In this document: positions 24,687 to 33,193 of the stretch, one piece after another
How positions within the stretch are numbered: the first letter of the stretch is position 1
Layout: every line of letters begins with the position of its first letter
DNA from: Nostoc sp. LPT
Lineage (GTDB): Bacteria; Cyanobacteriota; Cyanobacteriia; Cyanobacteriales; Nostocaceae
Reading direction: 5' to 3'
DNA length: 55,568 nt
NCBI RefSeq assembly: GCF_017115165.1
Contig: NZ_JABXKF010000165.1
Coordinates: 1 to 55,568 of the forward strand
Notes under the pieces: model-generated
Databases searched by the model: none
What the model was told of the DNA's origin: nothing
Seen by the model: the letters and a program-made list of their open reading frames with translations, nothing else
Translations under genes and position numbers: made by a program

Positions 24687-25840
24687 CCCTGGAGGGGTTG
24701 ACGTGCTGTTCGCATGGCTTGAACAAATTGCTCAAACAAGTAATCAGCATCGTGAGGGCCAGGACTAGCTTCTGGGTGATACTGTACGGAGAACACAGGT
24801 AGAGATTTGTGACGTACCCCGGCAATGGTGCGATCGTTTAAGTTTAGGTGGCTGATTTCTACAACTGCTCTAGGTAAAGAATCTGGGTCAATAGCAAAAC
24901 TATGGTTTTGGCTGGTAATTTCTACCCTTTGTTGTAAGCCGGCAGGCTGATTCAAACCACGATGACCAAATTTGAGTTTATAGGTTTCTGCCCCTAGTGC
25001 ATGACCTAAAATCTGGTGTCCCATACAAATACCAAAGATGGGTTTTTCACTTAACAGGAGTGCTTTGGCAGTTGCAATCCCTTCAGTGACGGCAGCAGGG
25101 TCGCCAGGCCCATTAGAAAGAAACACACCATCTGGATTGTATTTGAGAATTTCCTCTGGTGGTGTATCAGCAGGTACAACAATTACCCGGCAACCATAAC
25201 TTACCAAGCGACGTAAGATATTACGTTTAACGCCAAAGTCAAGGGCAACAACGGTAAAGGCTTCCTCAAGATTTTCTCCACCCTCAGAGTTGAATTCCCA
25301 AGCTGGAATTGTGGGATCAGACCATTCATAAGCCGTTGAGGTAGTGACTTCACGAACCAGATTCAATCCTGCCATGTTCGGGGCTGCTAGTACTTGTTCT
25401 AACAATTCCGCTTCATCGAGAATGGTTGTAGAAATGCCACCGTTCATCGCTCCGAACATCCGAATTTTGCGGGTGAGGGCGCGGGTATCAATGCCGTAGA
25501 TCCCTGGTATTTGGTTTTGTTTAAAGTAGTCAGGTAAAGATTGTGTCGATCGCCAGTTACTTGGACGGTGACAAATATTGCGGGCGATCGCACCCCGCAC
25601 TTGAGGTCCATCTGATTCTTCATCTTCAAGATTGACGCCAGTATTCCCCAATTCAGGATAGGTAAAAATCACAATCTGACCGCGGTAACTAGGGTCAGTC
25701 AAGACTTCTTGATAGCCGGTCATGCCAGTGTTGAACACCACTTCTCCGATCGCGGTTCCCGTTGCACCGAAAGACCAACCGCGATAAGTGGTTCCATCTG
25801 CTAAGACAAGTAAAGCTGGTATTGAGTCAGTCAGGGGCAT
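24674..25840 (-). CDS. carA: Carbamoyl-phosphate synthase small (glutaminase) subunit
   Basis: About 388 residues. The N-terminal CPSase small-subunit domain begins ALLVLADGTTYRGWSFG and includes FNTGMTGYQEVLTDPSY; the C-terminal class I glutamine amidotransferase has the nucleophile Cys in IFGICMGHQILG and the His-Glu pair in VQYHPEASPGPHDADYLF. It releases ammonia from glutamine for carbamoyl phosphate, feeding arginine and pyrimidine synthesis. The large subunit is not in the window. ATG at 25840 is chosen over 25915; the extra 25 residues are encoded by a repeat-rich leader (GAGTTCCGAGTGCTGAG). Confidence 0.95.
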   Translation of the reverse strand: MPLTDSIPALLVLADGTTYRGWSFGATGTAIGEVVFNTGMTGYQEVLTDPSYRGQIVIFTYPELGNTGVNLEDEESDGPQVRGAIARNICHRPSNWRSTQSLPDYFKQNQIPGIYGIDTRALTRKIRMFGAMNGGISTTILDEAELLEQVLAAPNMAGLNLVREVTTSTAYEWSDPTIPAWEFNSEGGENLEEAFTVVALDFGVKRNILRRLVSYGCRVIVVPADTPPEEILKYNPDGVFLSNGPGDPAAVTEGIATAKALLLSEKPIFGICMGHQILGHALGAETYKLKFGHRGLNQPAGLQQRVEITSQNHSFAIDPDSLPRAVVEISHLNLNDRTIAGVRHKSLPVFSVQYHPEASPGPHDADYLFEQFVQAMRTARQPLQGIPN

Positions 25841-25854
25841 AGTAGATTGGGCAG

Positions 25855-25985
25855 TGGGCAAAACAGTTCCGAGTTTCGAGTTCCGAGTGCTGAGTAAAGA
25901 AGTGAGATTTCCCAATCAGCACGGGCTAAACGCCCCGCTTCCGCTAACAGCACTCAGCACTCCTGAAGGGCATTGGGCATACTCT
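25855..25985. repeat. CAGCACTC / GAGTGCTGAG repeat block upstream of carA
   Basis: GGGCAGTGGGCAAAA, GAGTTTCGAGTTCCGAGTGC and CAGCACTCAGCACTCC words form a short low-complexity leader. The same CAGCACT word occurs at 8782-8795 and in the trpD insertion. Confidence 0.55.
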
Positions 25986-26138
25986 TTCTTATTCTCTATT
26001 CCTTATTTTTCAATACTGCGATTGTTAATTATCTCATAAGTTGAGCAATTGGGAGTTTTTAAAATAGTTAATTAAAATTAAAAGGGAATTAGAGTAGCGG
26101 GAGTGGATTTGACAAAGCTTGGGCAGTTAAAATTAATT

Positions 26139-27179
26139 ATGCTTCAGTCTTTTTTATCCCGTGCAAACCTAATTTTTGTATCAACTACTCTAGCGGTTTT
26201 GTGCGTTGCCTGTAGTGAAGACAAACTGAACACCGCTACTGGTGGCGATGAGCAACCTACGCCAATTGGGGATCTAGCACCAGTCAAACCTAGCGTTGAA
26301 CCAGTAAGACCAACAGCTACCCCAGAAGCGCAGCCGCTAGATCCGTTTGAAAGTGAACCAAGTCTTTTTGAGATGGGACGAGACAAAGCTGTTGGCGCTT
26401 GGAGTATCAGCCAATCGGCTCAATCCCCAGATGATTGGAAATTGGTGGCGAGTCAGTACCAGGAGGCGATCGCGCTGATGCAAAGAGTACGGCGACAAAG
26501 CCCAGAATTTGCGATCGCTCAAACCAAAATCACGGAATATCGCCGCCAAGTTAAATATGCCCAACAGCAAGCTAATCCTCGCCCTGTTGCAGTTAGAGTA
26601 CCTCATAAAGTAGTAGTTGTTGTTCCCCAGAGAGAAACTATACCAAAGTTCACCTTACCTCCACGAGAAACAAAACCGTTATCACCAGAGCCAAGTTTGC
26701 CTTCATCAGCAGTGGTGATTCCCGCTGAAGCAGTATTTGCAGCCCCGATAAAAAGGCGAATTGGTGGTACGCCGATTGTGGAAGTCACCTTCAATGGCCA
26801 GCAACAATTTGAGATGATTGTCGATACGGGAGCGAGTGGTACTGTCATCACCCAAGAGATGGCTAATGCTTTGGGAATCGTCACAATAGGAAAAGCTAAG
26901 GCAAACACCGCAAGTTCCAGAGCTGTAGAATTTCCTGTGGGCTATGTTAATTCGATGGCAGTTGGTGGGGTAATAGTGAATAAAATACCAGTAGCGATCG
27001 CAGGTGCAGAATTAGAAACTGGACTGCTAGGACATGACTTTTTTGGCAACTACGATGTCACCATTAAGCGTAATGTCATAGAATTTCGCCCGCAATTGCG
27101 ATCGCAAATCAATTCCCCAGAAACTCAACTAACTGCTCCAACTTCGTCCAAGCTGCCCCGCTTTGTAGGATATGCTTAG
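26139..27179 (+). CDS. Retropepsin-like aspartic protease, probable lipoprotein
   Basis: About 346 residues. A signal peptide with the lipobox LCVAC (lipidated cysteine about residue 25) precedes a Pro/Thr/Glu-rich linker, a short helical region (about 90-150) and a C-terminal single-lobe aspartyl protease: QFEMIVDTGASGTVIT with the catalytic Asp, and LLGHDFFGNYDVTI near the end. Such single lobes must dimerise to be active. The ATG at 26139 is preferred as it places the signal peptide at the N-terminus; a GTG at 26103 is an alternative. Its 3' end overlaps the convergent trpD by 71 nt. Confidence 0.83.
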   Translation: MLQSFLSRANLIFVSTTLAVLCVACSEDKLNTATGGDEQPTPIGDLAPVKPSVEPVRPTATPEAQPLDPFESEPSLFEMGRDKAVGAWSISQSAQSPDDWKLVASQYQEAIALMQRVRRQSPEFAIAQTKITEYRRQVKYAQQQANPRPVAVRVPHKVVVVVPQRETIPKFTLPPRETKPLSPEPSLPSSAVVIPAEAVFAAPIKRRIGGTPIVEVTFNGQQQFEMIVDTGASGTVITQEMANALGIVTIGKAKANTASSRAVEFPVGYVNSMAVGGVIVNKIPVAIAGAELETGLLGHDFFGNYDVTIKRNVIEFRPQLRSQINSPETQLTAPTSSKLPRFVGYA

Positions 27180-28176
27180 CGATTTTAATCCCTTCGGCGT
27201 GATTGAGGAATGCGATCGTACCCGCTATTTGTAGCGCCAACGAAGCATTTAAGGCAACTGCATCTTGTTGTGCCTGAGTTCCTTTGCCTTGCAGTACCGC
27301 CTTGAGAATCACCGCATTTTCTTGCACATCCCCACCCCGAAGCATACCTATGGGAGCAGGCGTTAAATCCAAATCTAGGGGATTAATGGTAGTTAACTGC
27401 ACTTCTCCCTCCGATAACACCGCCAAGTCAGTTAAATCTCCCAACCCCGCCTCATCAAGTTTTTCTCGCCCGTGCAGCACAATCGCCTTTTCCTTACCCA
27501 AATTCTGTAAAGCTTCGGCAACAGTTGCTAAAAGTTTGGGAGTAAATAAGCCCACTACCTGCCCAGTTGGACGCAAGGGATTTACTAACGGCCCGAGCAA
27601 ATTAAAAATTGTGCGTACTTTCAAAGTCCGCCGTAATGACGCAACCGCCTTGAGTGCTGGATGCCAACCAGGGGCAAACAAGAAAGTGATCCCGACTTCT
27701 TGTAGTGCTGCTTGTACTTTTTCACTAGAGGCACTTAAGTTTACACCCAAGGCTTCCAATACGTCTGCACTTCCTGTGAGACTAGATGCGGAACGATTGC
27801 CGTGTTTAGCGACCGATACGCCAGATGCAGCGGCAACAAAAGCAACTGCTGTAGAAATATTAAAGGTTGATGACCCATCTCCACCAGTGCCACAGGTATC
27901 TATTACAGTGCTGAGTGATGAGTGGTGAGTGCTGAGTGGGGAACATTGAGATTGTAATACTTCAGCCATGCCGGTCAACTCGTCGGCAGAAATGCCTCTA
28001 AAGTTCAGCGCTGTTAATATAGCCCCTGATAATTCTGGGGGAACCGCTTCACTGAGCCAACCTTGCATCAATTCAGCAGCTTGAGTACGGGATAAAGATT
28101 GGCCATCTATTAATTGTTCCAACAAAATATACCAATTAACAGAGGATTCTTGAGCAGGGATTGGGGAAGTTGCCAT
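27109..28176 (-). CDS. trpD: Anthranilate phosphoribosyltransferase
   Basis: A 355-residue type III phosphoribosyltransferase, the second step of tryptophan synthesis. Visible: the helical N-terminal domain, the PRPP/Mg loop VIDTCGTGGDGSSTFNIST, the anthranilate-binding KHGNRSASS, and the RRTLKVRTIFNLLGPLVNP region. An insertion of about 12 residues (CSPLSTHHSSLST) directly before VIDTCGTGG is encoded by a repeat of CAGCACTC words (27907-27942). It overlaps the convergent protease gene by 71 nt at the 3' end. Confidence 0.94.
   Translation of the reverse strand: MATSPIPAQESSVNWYILLEQLIDGQSLSRTQAAELMQGWLSEAVPPELSGAILTALNFRGISADELTGMAEVLQSQCSPLSTHHSSLSTVIDTCGTGGDGSSTFNISTAVAFVAAASGVSVAKHGNRSASSLTGSADVLEALGVNLSASSEKVQAALQEVGITFLFAPGWHPALKAVASLRRTLKVRTIFNLLGPLVNPLRPTGQVVGLFTPKLLATVAEALQNLGKEKAIVLHGREKLDEAGLGDLTDLAVLSEGEVQLTTINPLDLDLTPAPIGMLRGGDVQENAVILKAVLQGKGTQAQQDAVALNASLALQIAGTIAFLNHAEGIKIAKHILQSGAAWTKLEQLVEFLGN
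27907..27942 (-). repeat. CAGCACTCA-type repeat inserted in trpD
   Basis: GTGCTGAGTGATGAGTGGTG followed by AGTGCTGAGTGGGG on the plus strand is the same word family as in the 25.9-kb and 8.8-kb blocks. It keeps the trpD frame. Confidence 0.65.
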
Positions 28177-28352
28177 ATAGCTAAGGTTTTTGTAGGTATG
28201 GGAGCCATCCTACCGAAAAATGAGAAAGTAGCAGCCAAGCTTGGGAAACTAAAATCCCAACTTTTTGCTGTTCTTACTAGTTGACATTTAAGCAATTACT
28301 TATGTATAATCTAAAATAGTTAAGCGTTTGCTTAAATATATGGTTAATAGGA

Positions 28353-28673
28353 ATGAGTAGACCTGCTGCCAGTGCGGATGTTTTTGTGGCGATCGCAGAT
28401 CCCACACGCAGGGCGCTACTGGATCTGTTACGTAGTGGTGAGCAACCAGTCAAAGAATTAGCCCAGCCATTTGCCATGAGTTTGCCAGCAATTTCTCAGC
28501 ACTTACAGATTCTTTGCGAAGCAGGCTTAGTACAAATGCGGAAAGCAGGGCGACAGCGTTTCTATCGGCTAAACCCGGAGCCATTGAAACAGATATCTGA
28601 ATGGATTGCTCATTACGAGCAGTTTTGGCAAGAAAAACTCGATGCCCTTGGCAATTATTTGGAGGAAAATTGA
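28353..28673 (+). CDS. ArsR-family winged-helix regulator
   Basis: A 106-residue winged-helix repressor: IADPTRRALLDLLRSGEQPV, then the recognition helix MSLPAISQHLQILCEAGLV and the wing KAGRQRFYRLN. The metal-binding cysteine pair of ArsR/SmtB is absent (single Cys), so it is unlikely to sense metal. It overlaps by one base with the SRPBCC gene downstream; this ArsR plus AHSA1/SRPBCC pairing is common and suggests sensing of a small hydrophobic ligand. Confidence 0.88.
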   Translation: MSRPAASADVFVAIADPTRRALLDLLRSGEQPVKELAQPFAMSLPAISQHLQILCEAGLVQMRKAGRQRFYRLNPEPLKQISEWIAHYEQFWQEKLDALGNYLEEN

Positions 28674-29242
28674 TGCTCCGATTGAATATGGAAGTGTTCT
28701 ATCCCTATCCTCCCCAACGGGTTTGGCAGGTACTTACTAACCGTCAGGCATTGGCAGTATGGCTAATGGAAAACGACTTTGAGCCGCGTTTGGGACACAA
28801 ATTCCGATTTGTGCATTCGACACTGCCAGGGCTGGAGGGAGACATAGACTGTCAGATAATTGAACTCGATGAGCCAAGACGACTGGCATTCACTTGGCAA
28901 GACAGTATGATGTGCCAGCCTTCAGTTGTTACCTGGACAATCCAACCCGTAGTTGGGGGTACGAAACTTCTACTCGAACATAAAGGTTTGATTCAAAAAG
29001 CCATTAAGCTCAATGAAACAATGGAACTTTCTCAACCGTGGCAAGGCAAATTTATGCATGAGTCCAAGGCAGGGATGCAGACAGTAATACCAAATAATCG
29101 CAGCACCGTATTCTCATCAATACCAGTTGGTAGATATGAGGTATTAGATAGTATCGTTCTTAGTTATTTTCTTAATGGTGGATGGAACTACAGTTTACAT
29201 GAAAAACTACCGCAAATCTTAGCCACACTCTGCACAAGTTAA
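28673..29242 (+). CDS. SRPBCC (AHSA1-like) ligand-binding domain protein
   Basis: About 189 residues. START/Bet v 1-like fold of the AHSA1 group: VFYPYPPQRVWQVLTNRQAL, the strand-rich core to LLLEHKGLI, and the C-terminal helix LNGGWNYSLHEKLPQIL. Between GMQ and the last helix lie about 28 residues (from TVIPNNRST) that I do not expect from the family; they could be an insertion. The ATG at 28673 shares its A with the TGA of the regulator gene (TGATG), and GGAGG lies 7 nt upstream. Confidence 0.82.
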   Translation: MLRLNMEVFYPYPPQRVWQVLTNRQALAVWLMENDFEPRLGHKFRFVHSTLPGLEGDIDCQIIELDEPRRLAFTWQDSMMCQPSVVTWTIQPVVGGTKLLLEHKGLIQKAIKLNETMELSQPWQGKFMHESKAGMQTVIPNNRSTVFSSIPVGRYEVLDSIVLSYFLNGGWNYSLHEKLPQILATLCTS

Positions 29243-29365
29243 AGTGGCAATTCACATATTGCACGTCAATATCTACATTTAAATTCAAAGCTTGGTAACA
29301 TTATCATTTGTGGTTGGACAAGTATTAGCCAAGCCAAATTAAATTGAGCTTTTGGAAAATTCAAT

Positions 29366-29704
29366 ATGAATAAACAGACTTTTGTTGACACAGAAGCTGA
29401 AACATGGTTTGAGTTTCAGCCTGTTCCAGGTACAAAATTATTGCCATTAGCTGAACCAGTGCCAAAAGGTTCAATTCATAGATTATAAATGATTGCTGGT
29501 GCAGTGATTCCAGTTCACTACCATCCTTGTGATGAATATGTTTATGTTCTGAAGGGAACTATTGAAACTGCTGGACGTGAATGCAAAGCAGGAACATTTT
29601 GGTTTACGCCTGCTCATACCCAGAATGGGCCTCACAAAGCAGTTACATCTGTCGATCTTATTACAATTCGTCTTGGTGATATGGGAATATTTGAGGAGTT
29701 ATAA
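29366..29704 (+). pseudogene. Cupin-domain gene split by an in-frame stop
   Basis: The ATG at 29366 opens 40 codons ending KGSIHRL, then TAA at 29486-29488, then at once ATG (29489) and 71 codons in the same frame beginning MIAGAVIPVHYHPCDEYVYV. Together the two parts make one ordinary small cupin with metal-site HYHPCDEYVYVLKG. A single sense-to-TAA change explains the split. It may be a pseudogene, a recent mutation or a sequence error; re-initiation at the adjacent ATG could still yield the cupin core. Confidence 0.7.
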
Positions 29705-29887
29705 AAATCCTAATTTCTTCAAAAAACATTCTAAACATTTCATTAAAAAGGGAAAAGGTAAAAACCTCGCTTTTTGTGGGCGAAATAATCCTTTTAACGC
29801 AAGGCTCTTCGATACCCCACCCCTTGTGGATGGCTTAGTTTAATTGTGAATTGCGAATTGGTTTCATCTTACTTGGAGATATCAAAT

Positions 29888-30496
29888 ATGAATTCTCAAA
29901 CTCAAATCAGCATCCCAATGATTATTCAACAATCAGAAAGAGGGGAGCGAGCATTAGACATTTATTCACGCTTACTTGCAGAACGAATTATCTTTTTGCG
30001 AAGCGAAGTTACAGATGAGACAGCTAACCTCATCGTTGCCCAAATGCTATTTCTTGATGCTGAAGATCCAGAGCGAGATATCACATTGTATATTAACAGT
30101 CCTGGAGGTTCAGTGACAGCAGGAATGGCTATTTACGATGCCATGAATCAAATTCGTTCGGAAGTATGTACTGTATGCATCGGTATTGCTGCTTCAATGG
30201 GATCATTCTTGCTTGCTGCTGGAAGTAATGGTAAAAGATATGCTCTACCAAATGCTCGAATTATGATTCATCAACCATTAGGAGGCGCTCAGGGAAAAGC
30301 ATCTGATATTGAAATTGCAGCCAAAGAAATTTTGTATTTCCGCCAATTAATTAACAAAATACTCGCTGCTAATACAAGGAAATCGTTAGAGCAGATAGAA
30401 CTAGACTCTGAACGTGACTTTTTCATGAGTGCCGAAGAAGCAAAAGCTTACGGTTTAATTGACAGTATCATCTTGAAAACATCTGCATCTATTTAA
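29888..30496 (+). CDS. clpP: ATP-dependent Clp protease proteolytic subunit
   Basis: A 202-residue ClpP. Catalytic triad Ser103 (IAASMGSFL), His128 (ARIMIHQPLGG) and Asp177 (SERDFFM) are all present, as is the SPGGSVTAGMAIYD loop. It forms a barrel protease working with ClpC/ClpX ATPases. Cyanobacteria have several clpP paralogs; which one this is cannot be told here. ATG at 29888 follows GGAGAT; the in-frame start at 29846 adds 14 residues without homology. No clpX is adjacent. Confidence 0.93.
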   Translation: MNSQTQISIPMIIQQSERGERALDIYSRLLAERIIFLRSEVTDETANLIVAQMLFLDAEDPERDITLYINSPGGSVTAGMAIYDAMNQIRSEVCTVCIGIAASMGSFLLAAGSNGKRYALPNARIMIHQPLGGAQGKASDIEIAAKEILYFRQLINKILAANTRKSLEQIELDSERDFFMSAEEAKAYGLIDSIILKTSASI

Positions 30497-30533
30497 TCTG
30501 CAAACAACTCTAATATCGACAACTAGTAATGGA

Positions 30534-31571
30534 ATGGAAACCAAAATGAAAATACTCATTATTGGTGGTACGAATTTTATTGGCCCTCCTGTAGTCCGTC
30601 AACTGATTGCAATGGGTCATGAAGTGAGCGTATTTCATCGGGGAAAAACTACAATTAACTTACCACCAGATGTGCAGGAAATTATAGGCGATCGCTCCCA
30701 TCTTTTGGAGATGAAAAACAAGTTTAAGCAGCTTTCACCTCAAGTCGTGGTAGATATGATTGCCTACAACGAACAAGATGCACTAACTCTGACGAACACA
30801 TTTGAGGATATTGCCCAGCGTGTTGTTGTAATCAGCAGTATGGATGTGTATCGTGCATACGATGTGCTTTGGGGGAAGGAATCTAATGTTGTGCCTGTAC
30901 CACTTACGGAAGATTCGCTCCTGCGCCAACAACTTTATCCATACCGAGAAATGCCCTCTAGACCGATCGCCGTGCCAATTGATTATGAAAAGATTCTAGT
31001 AGAGCAGGTGGTGATGGCATCCAACTTACCCGGAACGATTATACGCTTGCCAATGGTATATGGTTCCAGAGATGTCCGATATCGCCTGTATTCCTATCTT
31101 CAGCGGATGGATGATAACCGTCCTGCAATTGTTTTGGAAGACAGTATCGCTCGATGGCGTGGTTCTTACGGCTATGTAGAAAATATAGCGTATGCGATCG
31201 CACTAGCAGCAACAAACGAACGCGCAACTGGTCGTATTTATCATGTGGCTGATGTAGAAGCACTTACCGAAGCTCAACGCATTACCAAAGTCGGGAAAAT
31301 AGCAGAATGGCAGGGTAAAGTGGTTATCGTACCCAAAAGCCAGTTACCGACAGAGTGGAAATTGCCTGTCAATACAGAGCAAGATTGGTTTGTAGACTCA
31401 ACTCGTATCCGTCAAGAGTTGGGATATAAGGAAATTGTGCCGTTAGATGAAGCATTGCGGCAAACCGTTGATTGGCAGCGGACTCATTCACCTCAAGAAC
31501 CGCAGCAGTTTGCAGTACCGTGGTTGCTGGACTATGCAATAGAAGATGCGATTTTGTCTAAATTCCGTTGA
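30534..31571 (+). CDS. NAD-dependent epimerase/dehydratase (extended SDR)
   Basis: A 345-residue Rossmann-fold protein. The nucleotide-binding loop is GGTNFIGPPVV near residue 10; the substrate region includes VVISSMDVYRAYDVLWG and the active-site-like YEK (PIDYEKILVE). It resembles the subgroup of isoflavone-reductase/mRNA-binding-like epimerases found in plants and cyanobacteria rather than GalE; substrate unknown. A second ATG at 30546 is also possible. The 3' end overlaps the convergent Dam-type methylase by 40 nt. Confidence 0.85.
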   Translation: METKMKILIIGGTNFIGPPVVRQLIAMGHEVSVFHRGKTTINLPPDVQEIIGDRSHLLEMKNKFKQLSPQVVVDMIAYNEQDALTLTNTFEDIAQRVVVISSMDVYRAYDVLWGKESNVVPVPLTEDSLLRQQLYPYREMPSRPIAVPIDYEKILVEQVVMASNLPGTIIRLPMVYGSRDVRYRLYSYLQRMDDNRPAIVLEDSIARWRGSYGYVENIAYAIALAATNERATGRIYHVADVEALTEAQRITKVGKIAEWQGKVVIVPKSQLPTEWKLPVNTEQDWFVDSTRIRQELGYKEIVPLDEALRQTVDWQRTHSPQEPQQFAVPWLLDYAIEDAILSKFR

Positions 31572-32380
31572 ACTTCATAGTTAGTAATGAATAGCTCTTT
31601 TCCTTTAGCTGCACCACTTTGTTTGTAGTTATTCATGCCGTACTGCAATTCCCACTCTGAAATATTAGCCCATTGAAAATTTTCTAGAATTTGCGTTGAA
31701 TTGTCGTAGGTAATTAGCCAACGATGATGACATTGTTGTAAAAGTTCAGCAAATCTCTGATGTTCAAAATAAGTGTGTAAGTGACCATCTTTACCATATA
31801 GCTTTGATTTGGTAGCAATAAAATATGGTGGATCTAAAAAGAAAAATACATCTTCTCCTGCTGTTTTTAATAGATTGCTATAATCTAAATTAGTAATTTG
31901 GACATTTTTTGATAAGATATTTTCTAACTTTTCAAGTCGTTCTATTGAAGAATCAGTAAATCTTTTATGGAAAGCTTCTTGGGAAAAACCACCTGATTCT
32001 ACTGTTCCAGAAAAAGTAATTCTATTAAGAACGAAAAAACGAATGGCTCTTTCTAAATCAGATAATGTATTGACATCTACACTGGTCAATTCTAAAAACA
32101 ATAATTTGCCATCTGTATACTTTACTTTAATATGGCGAATTTCTTTAACTAACTGAGCTATATCAGATTGGGCAAATTTCCAAAATAAGAATAGTTCGCT
32201 GTTTAAATCATTAATCCAAATTTTGAGTTCGGGAAACTTTTGTCTTAAATAAATGAATACAGAACCACCACCCACAAAAGGTTCTCGAAATTCTGAAAAG
32301 CTTTCTGGTAAATATTCACATATTTGATTTATTGCTTTCGACTTACCGCCAGGATATCGGAGAGGACTTTTGATAATCAT
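31532..32380 (-). CDS. Dam-family DNA adenine-N6 methyltransferase (D12 class)
   Basis: A 282-residue MTase of the D12/Dam group. Order: LRYPGGKSKAI (N-terminal motif X), REPFVGGGSVFIYL (SAM motif I), WINDLNSELF, the target-recognition middle region, and FFLDPPYF (catalytic DPPY). It methylates adenine in DNA; the recognition site is not deducible. It is the last gene of a three-gene minus-strand cassette, 12 nt after the DUF5131 gene. No restriction endonuclease is adjacent. It is AT-rich like its two partners. Confidence 0.9.
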   Translation of the reverse strand: MIIKSPLRYPGGKSKAINQICEYLPESFSEFREPFVGGGSVFIYLRQKFPELKIWINDLNSELFLFWKFAQSDIAQLVKEIRHIKVKYTDGKLLFLELTSVDVNTLSDLERAIRFFVLNRITFSGTVESGGFSQEAFHKRFTDSSIERLEKLENILSKNVQITNLDYSNLLKTAGEDVFFFLDPPYFIATKSKLYGKDGHLHTYFEHQRFAELLQQCHHRWLITYDNSTQILENFQWANISEWELQYGMNNYKQSGAAKGKELFITNYEVQRNLDKIASSIA

Positions 32381-32392
32381 TTACGGACGTAT

Positions 32393-33142
32393 TCATTTTA
32401 AAACTGATAGTTGTTTCGTACTTGTATCAGCTACATTTTCTGGAAAACTATCCCAAGTTCTTCCATCAAGTTCTCTGCCATATTTTTTCTTTTGAACGCC
32501 TCCCCATTGTTTAAAGAAAAATGGCACATTAGCTTGGATACACTGCTCTCTAATATCTCTTACCCATTCAATGTTCATTGGACGAGCACCTACACCAGAT
32601 TCTCCACCAACAATAATCCAATGTAGATCATCTAAACACAGCGTTAAAGAACCTAAAAGAGGCTCACAAGATAAAAATCTAGTTTTCGCAGGAATCTCTT
32701 TTAAAATTTCACTTCTCCATACCCAAGCTTGAGATTCAATACTTACTCCAGCCCAAACATTAGGAGGCCACTCTTTTATGCAATTAGCTATTTTAAGCAT
32801 CCTTTGTGGACGTTTAGTTAATACCTGAAACTGATGCCAACTAGCTTTTTTCATAACATCAAACACATCTTTGATAAATTCTTCTGAAATATCATCAAGG
32901 AATAAATCACTCATAGAATTAACAAAAATTAGGCGAGGTTTCTTCCATGAAAGAGGCATTCTCAGTCTTTCATGCCAAGTTTTTAAATCAAAACCTTGTT
33001 CATAGGGATGACCAGCAACACCTCGCCACCGTTCTGCAAAACGTTCTGCATAACAATTTTGACAACCAGGACTAATTTTATGACAGCCAGTGGTAGGATT
33101 CCATGTAGCTTCTGTCCATTCTATTGTTGAAGATACTGACAT
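32393..33142 (-). CDS. DUF5131 (phage Gp37/Gp68) three-Cys-motif protein
   Basis: A 249-residue protein. The N-terminal TGCHKISPGCQNCYAERFA gives Cys20, Cys27 and Cys30, the three-cysteine motif of the family; with the following LTKRPQRM and GGESGVGARPM it looks like a diverged radical-SAM-like TIM barrel that could hold an Fe-S cluster. The family is found in phages and mobile elements and typically pairs with TcmP, as here (TcmP 51 nt upstream). Its reaction is unknown. Confidence 0.85.
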   Translation of the reverse strand: MSVSSTIEWTEATWNPTTGCHKISPGCQNCYAERFAERWRGVAGHPYEQGFDLKTWHERLRMPLSWKKPRLIFVNSMSDLFLDDISEEFIKDVFDVMKKASWHQFQVLTKRPQRMLKIANCIKEWPPNVWAGVSIESQAWVWRSEILKEIPAKTRFLSCEPLLGSLTLCLDDLHWIIVGGESGVGARPMNIEWVRDIREQCIQANVPFFFKQWGGVQKKKYGRELDGRTWDSFPENVADTSTKQLSVLK

Positions 33143-33193
33143 AGAATTTTACTCTCCAACTAAAACTAGCTTAACTATATTAGTATACTAGTA

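Noticed and set aside
31532..33142. Classical restriction-modification system
   Set aside because: A methylase is present but no endonuclease-like gene was found in the cassette.
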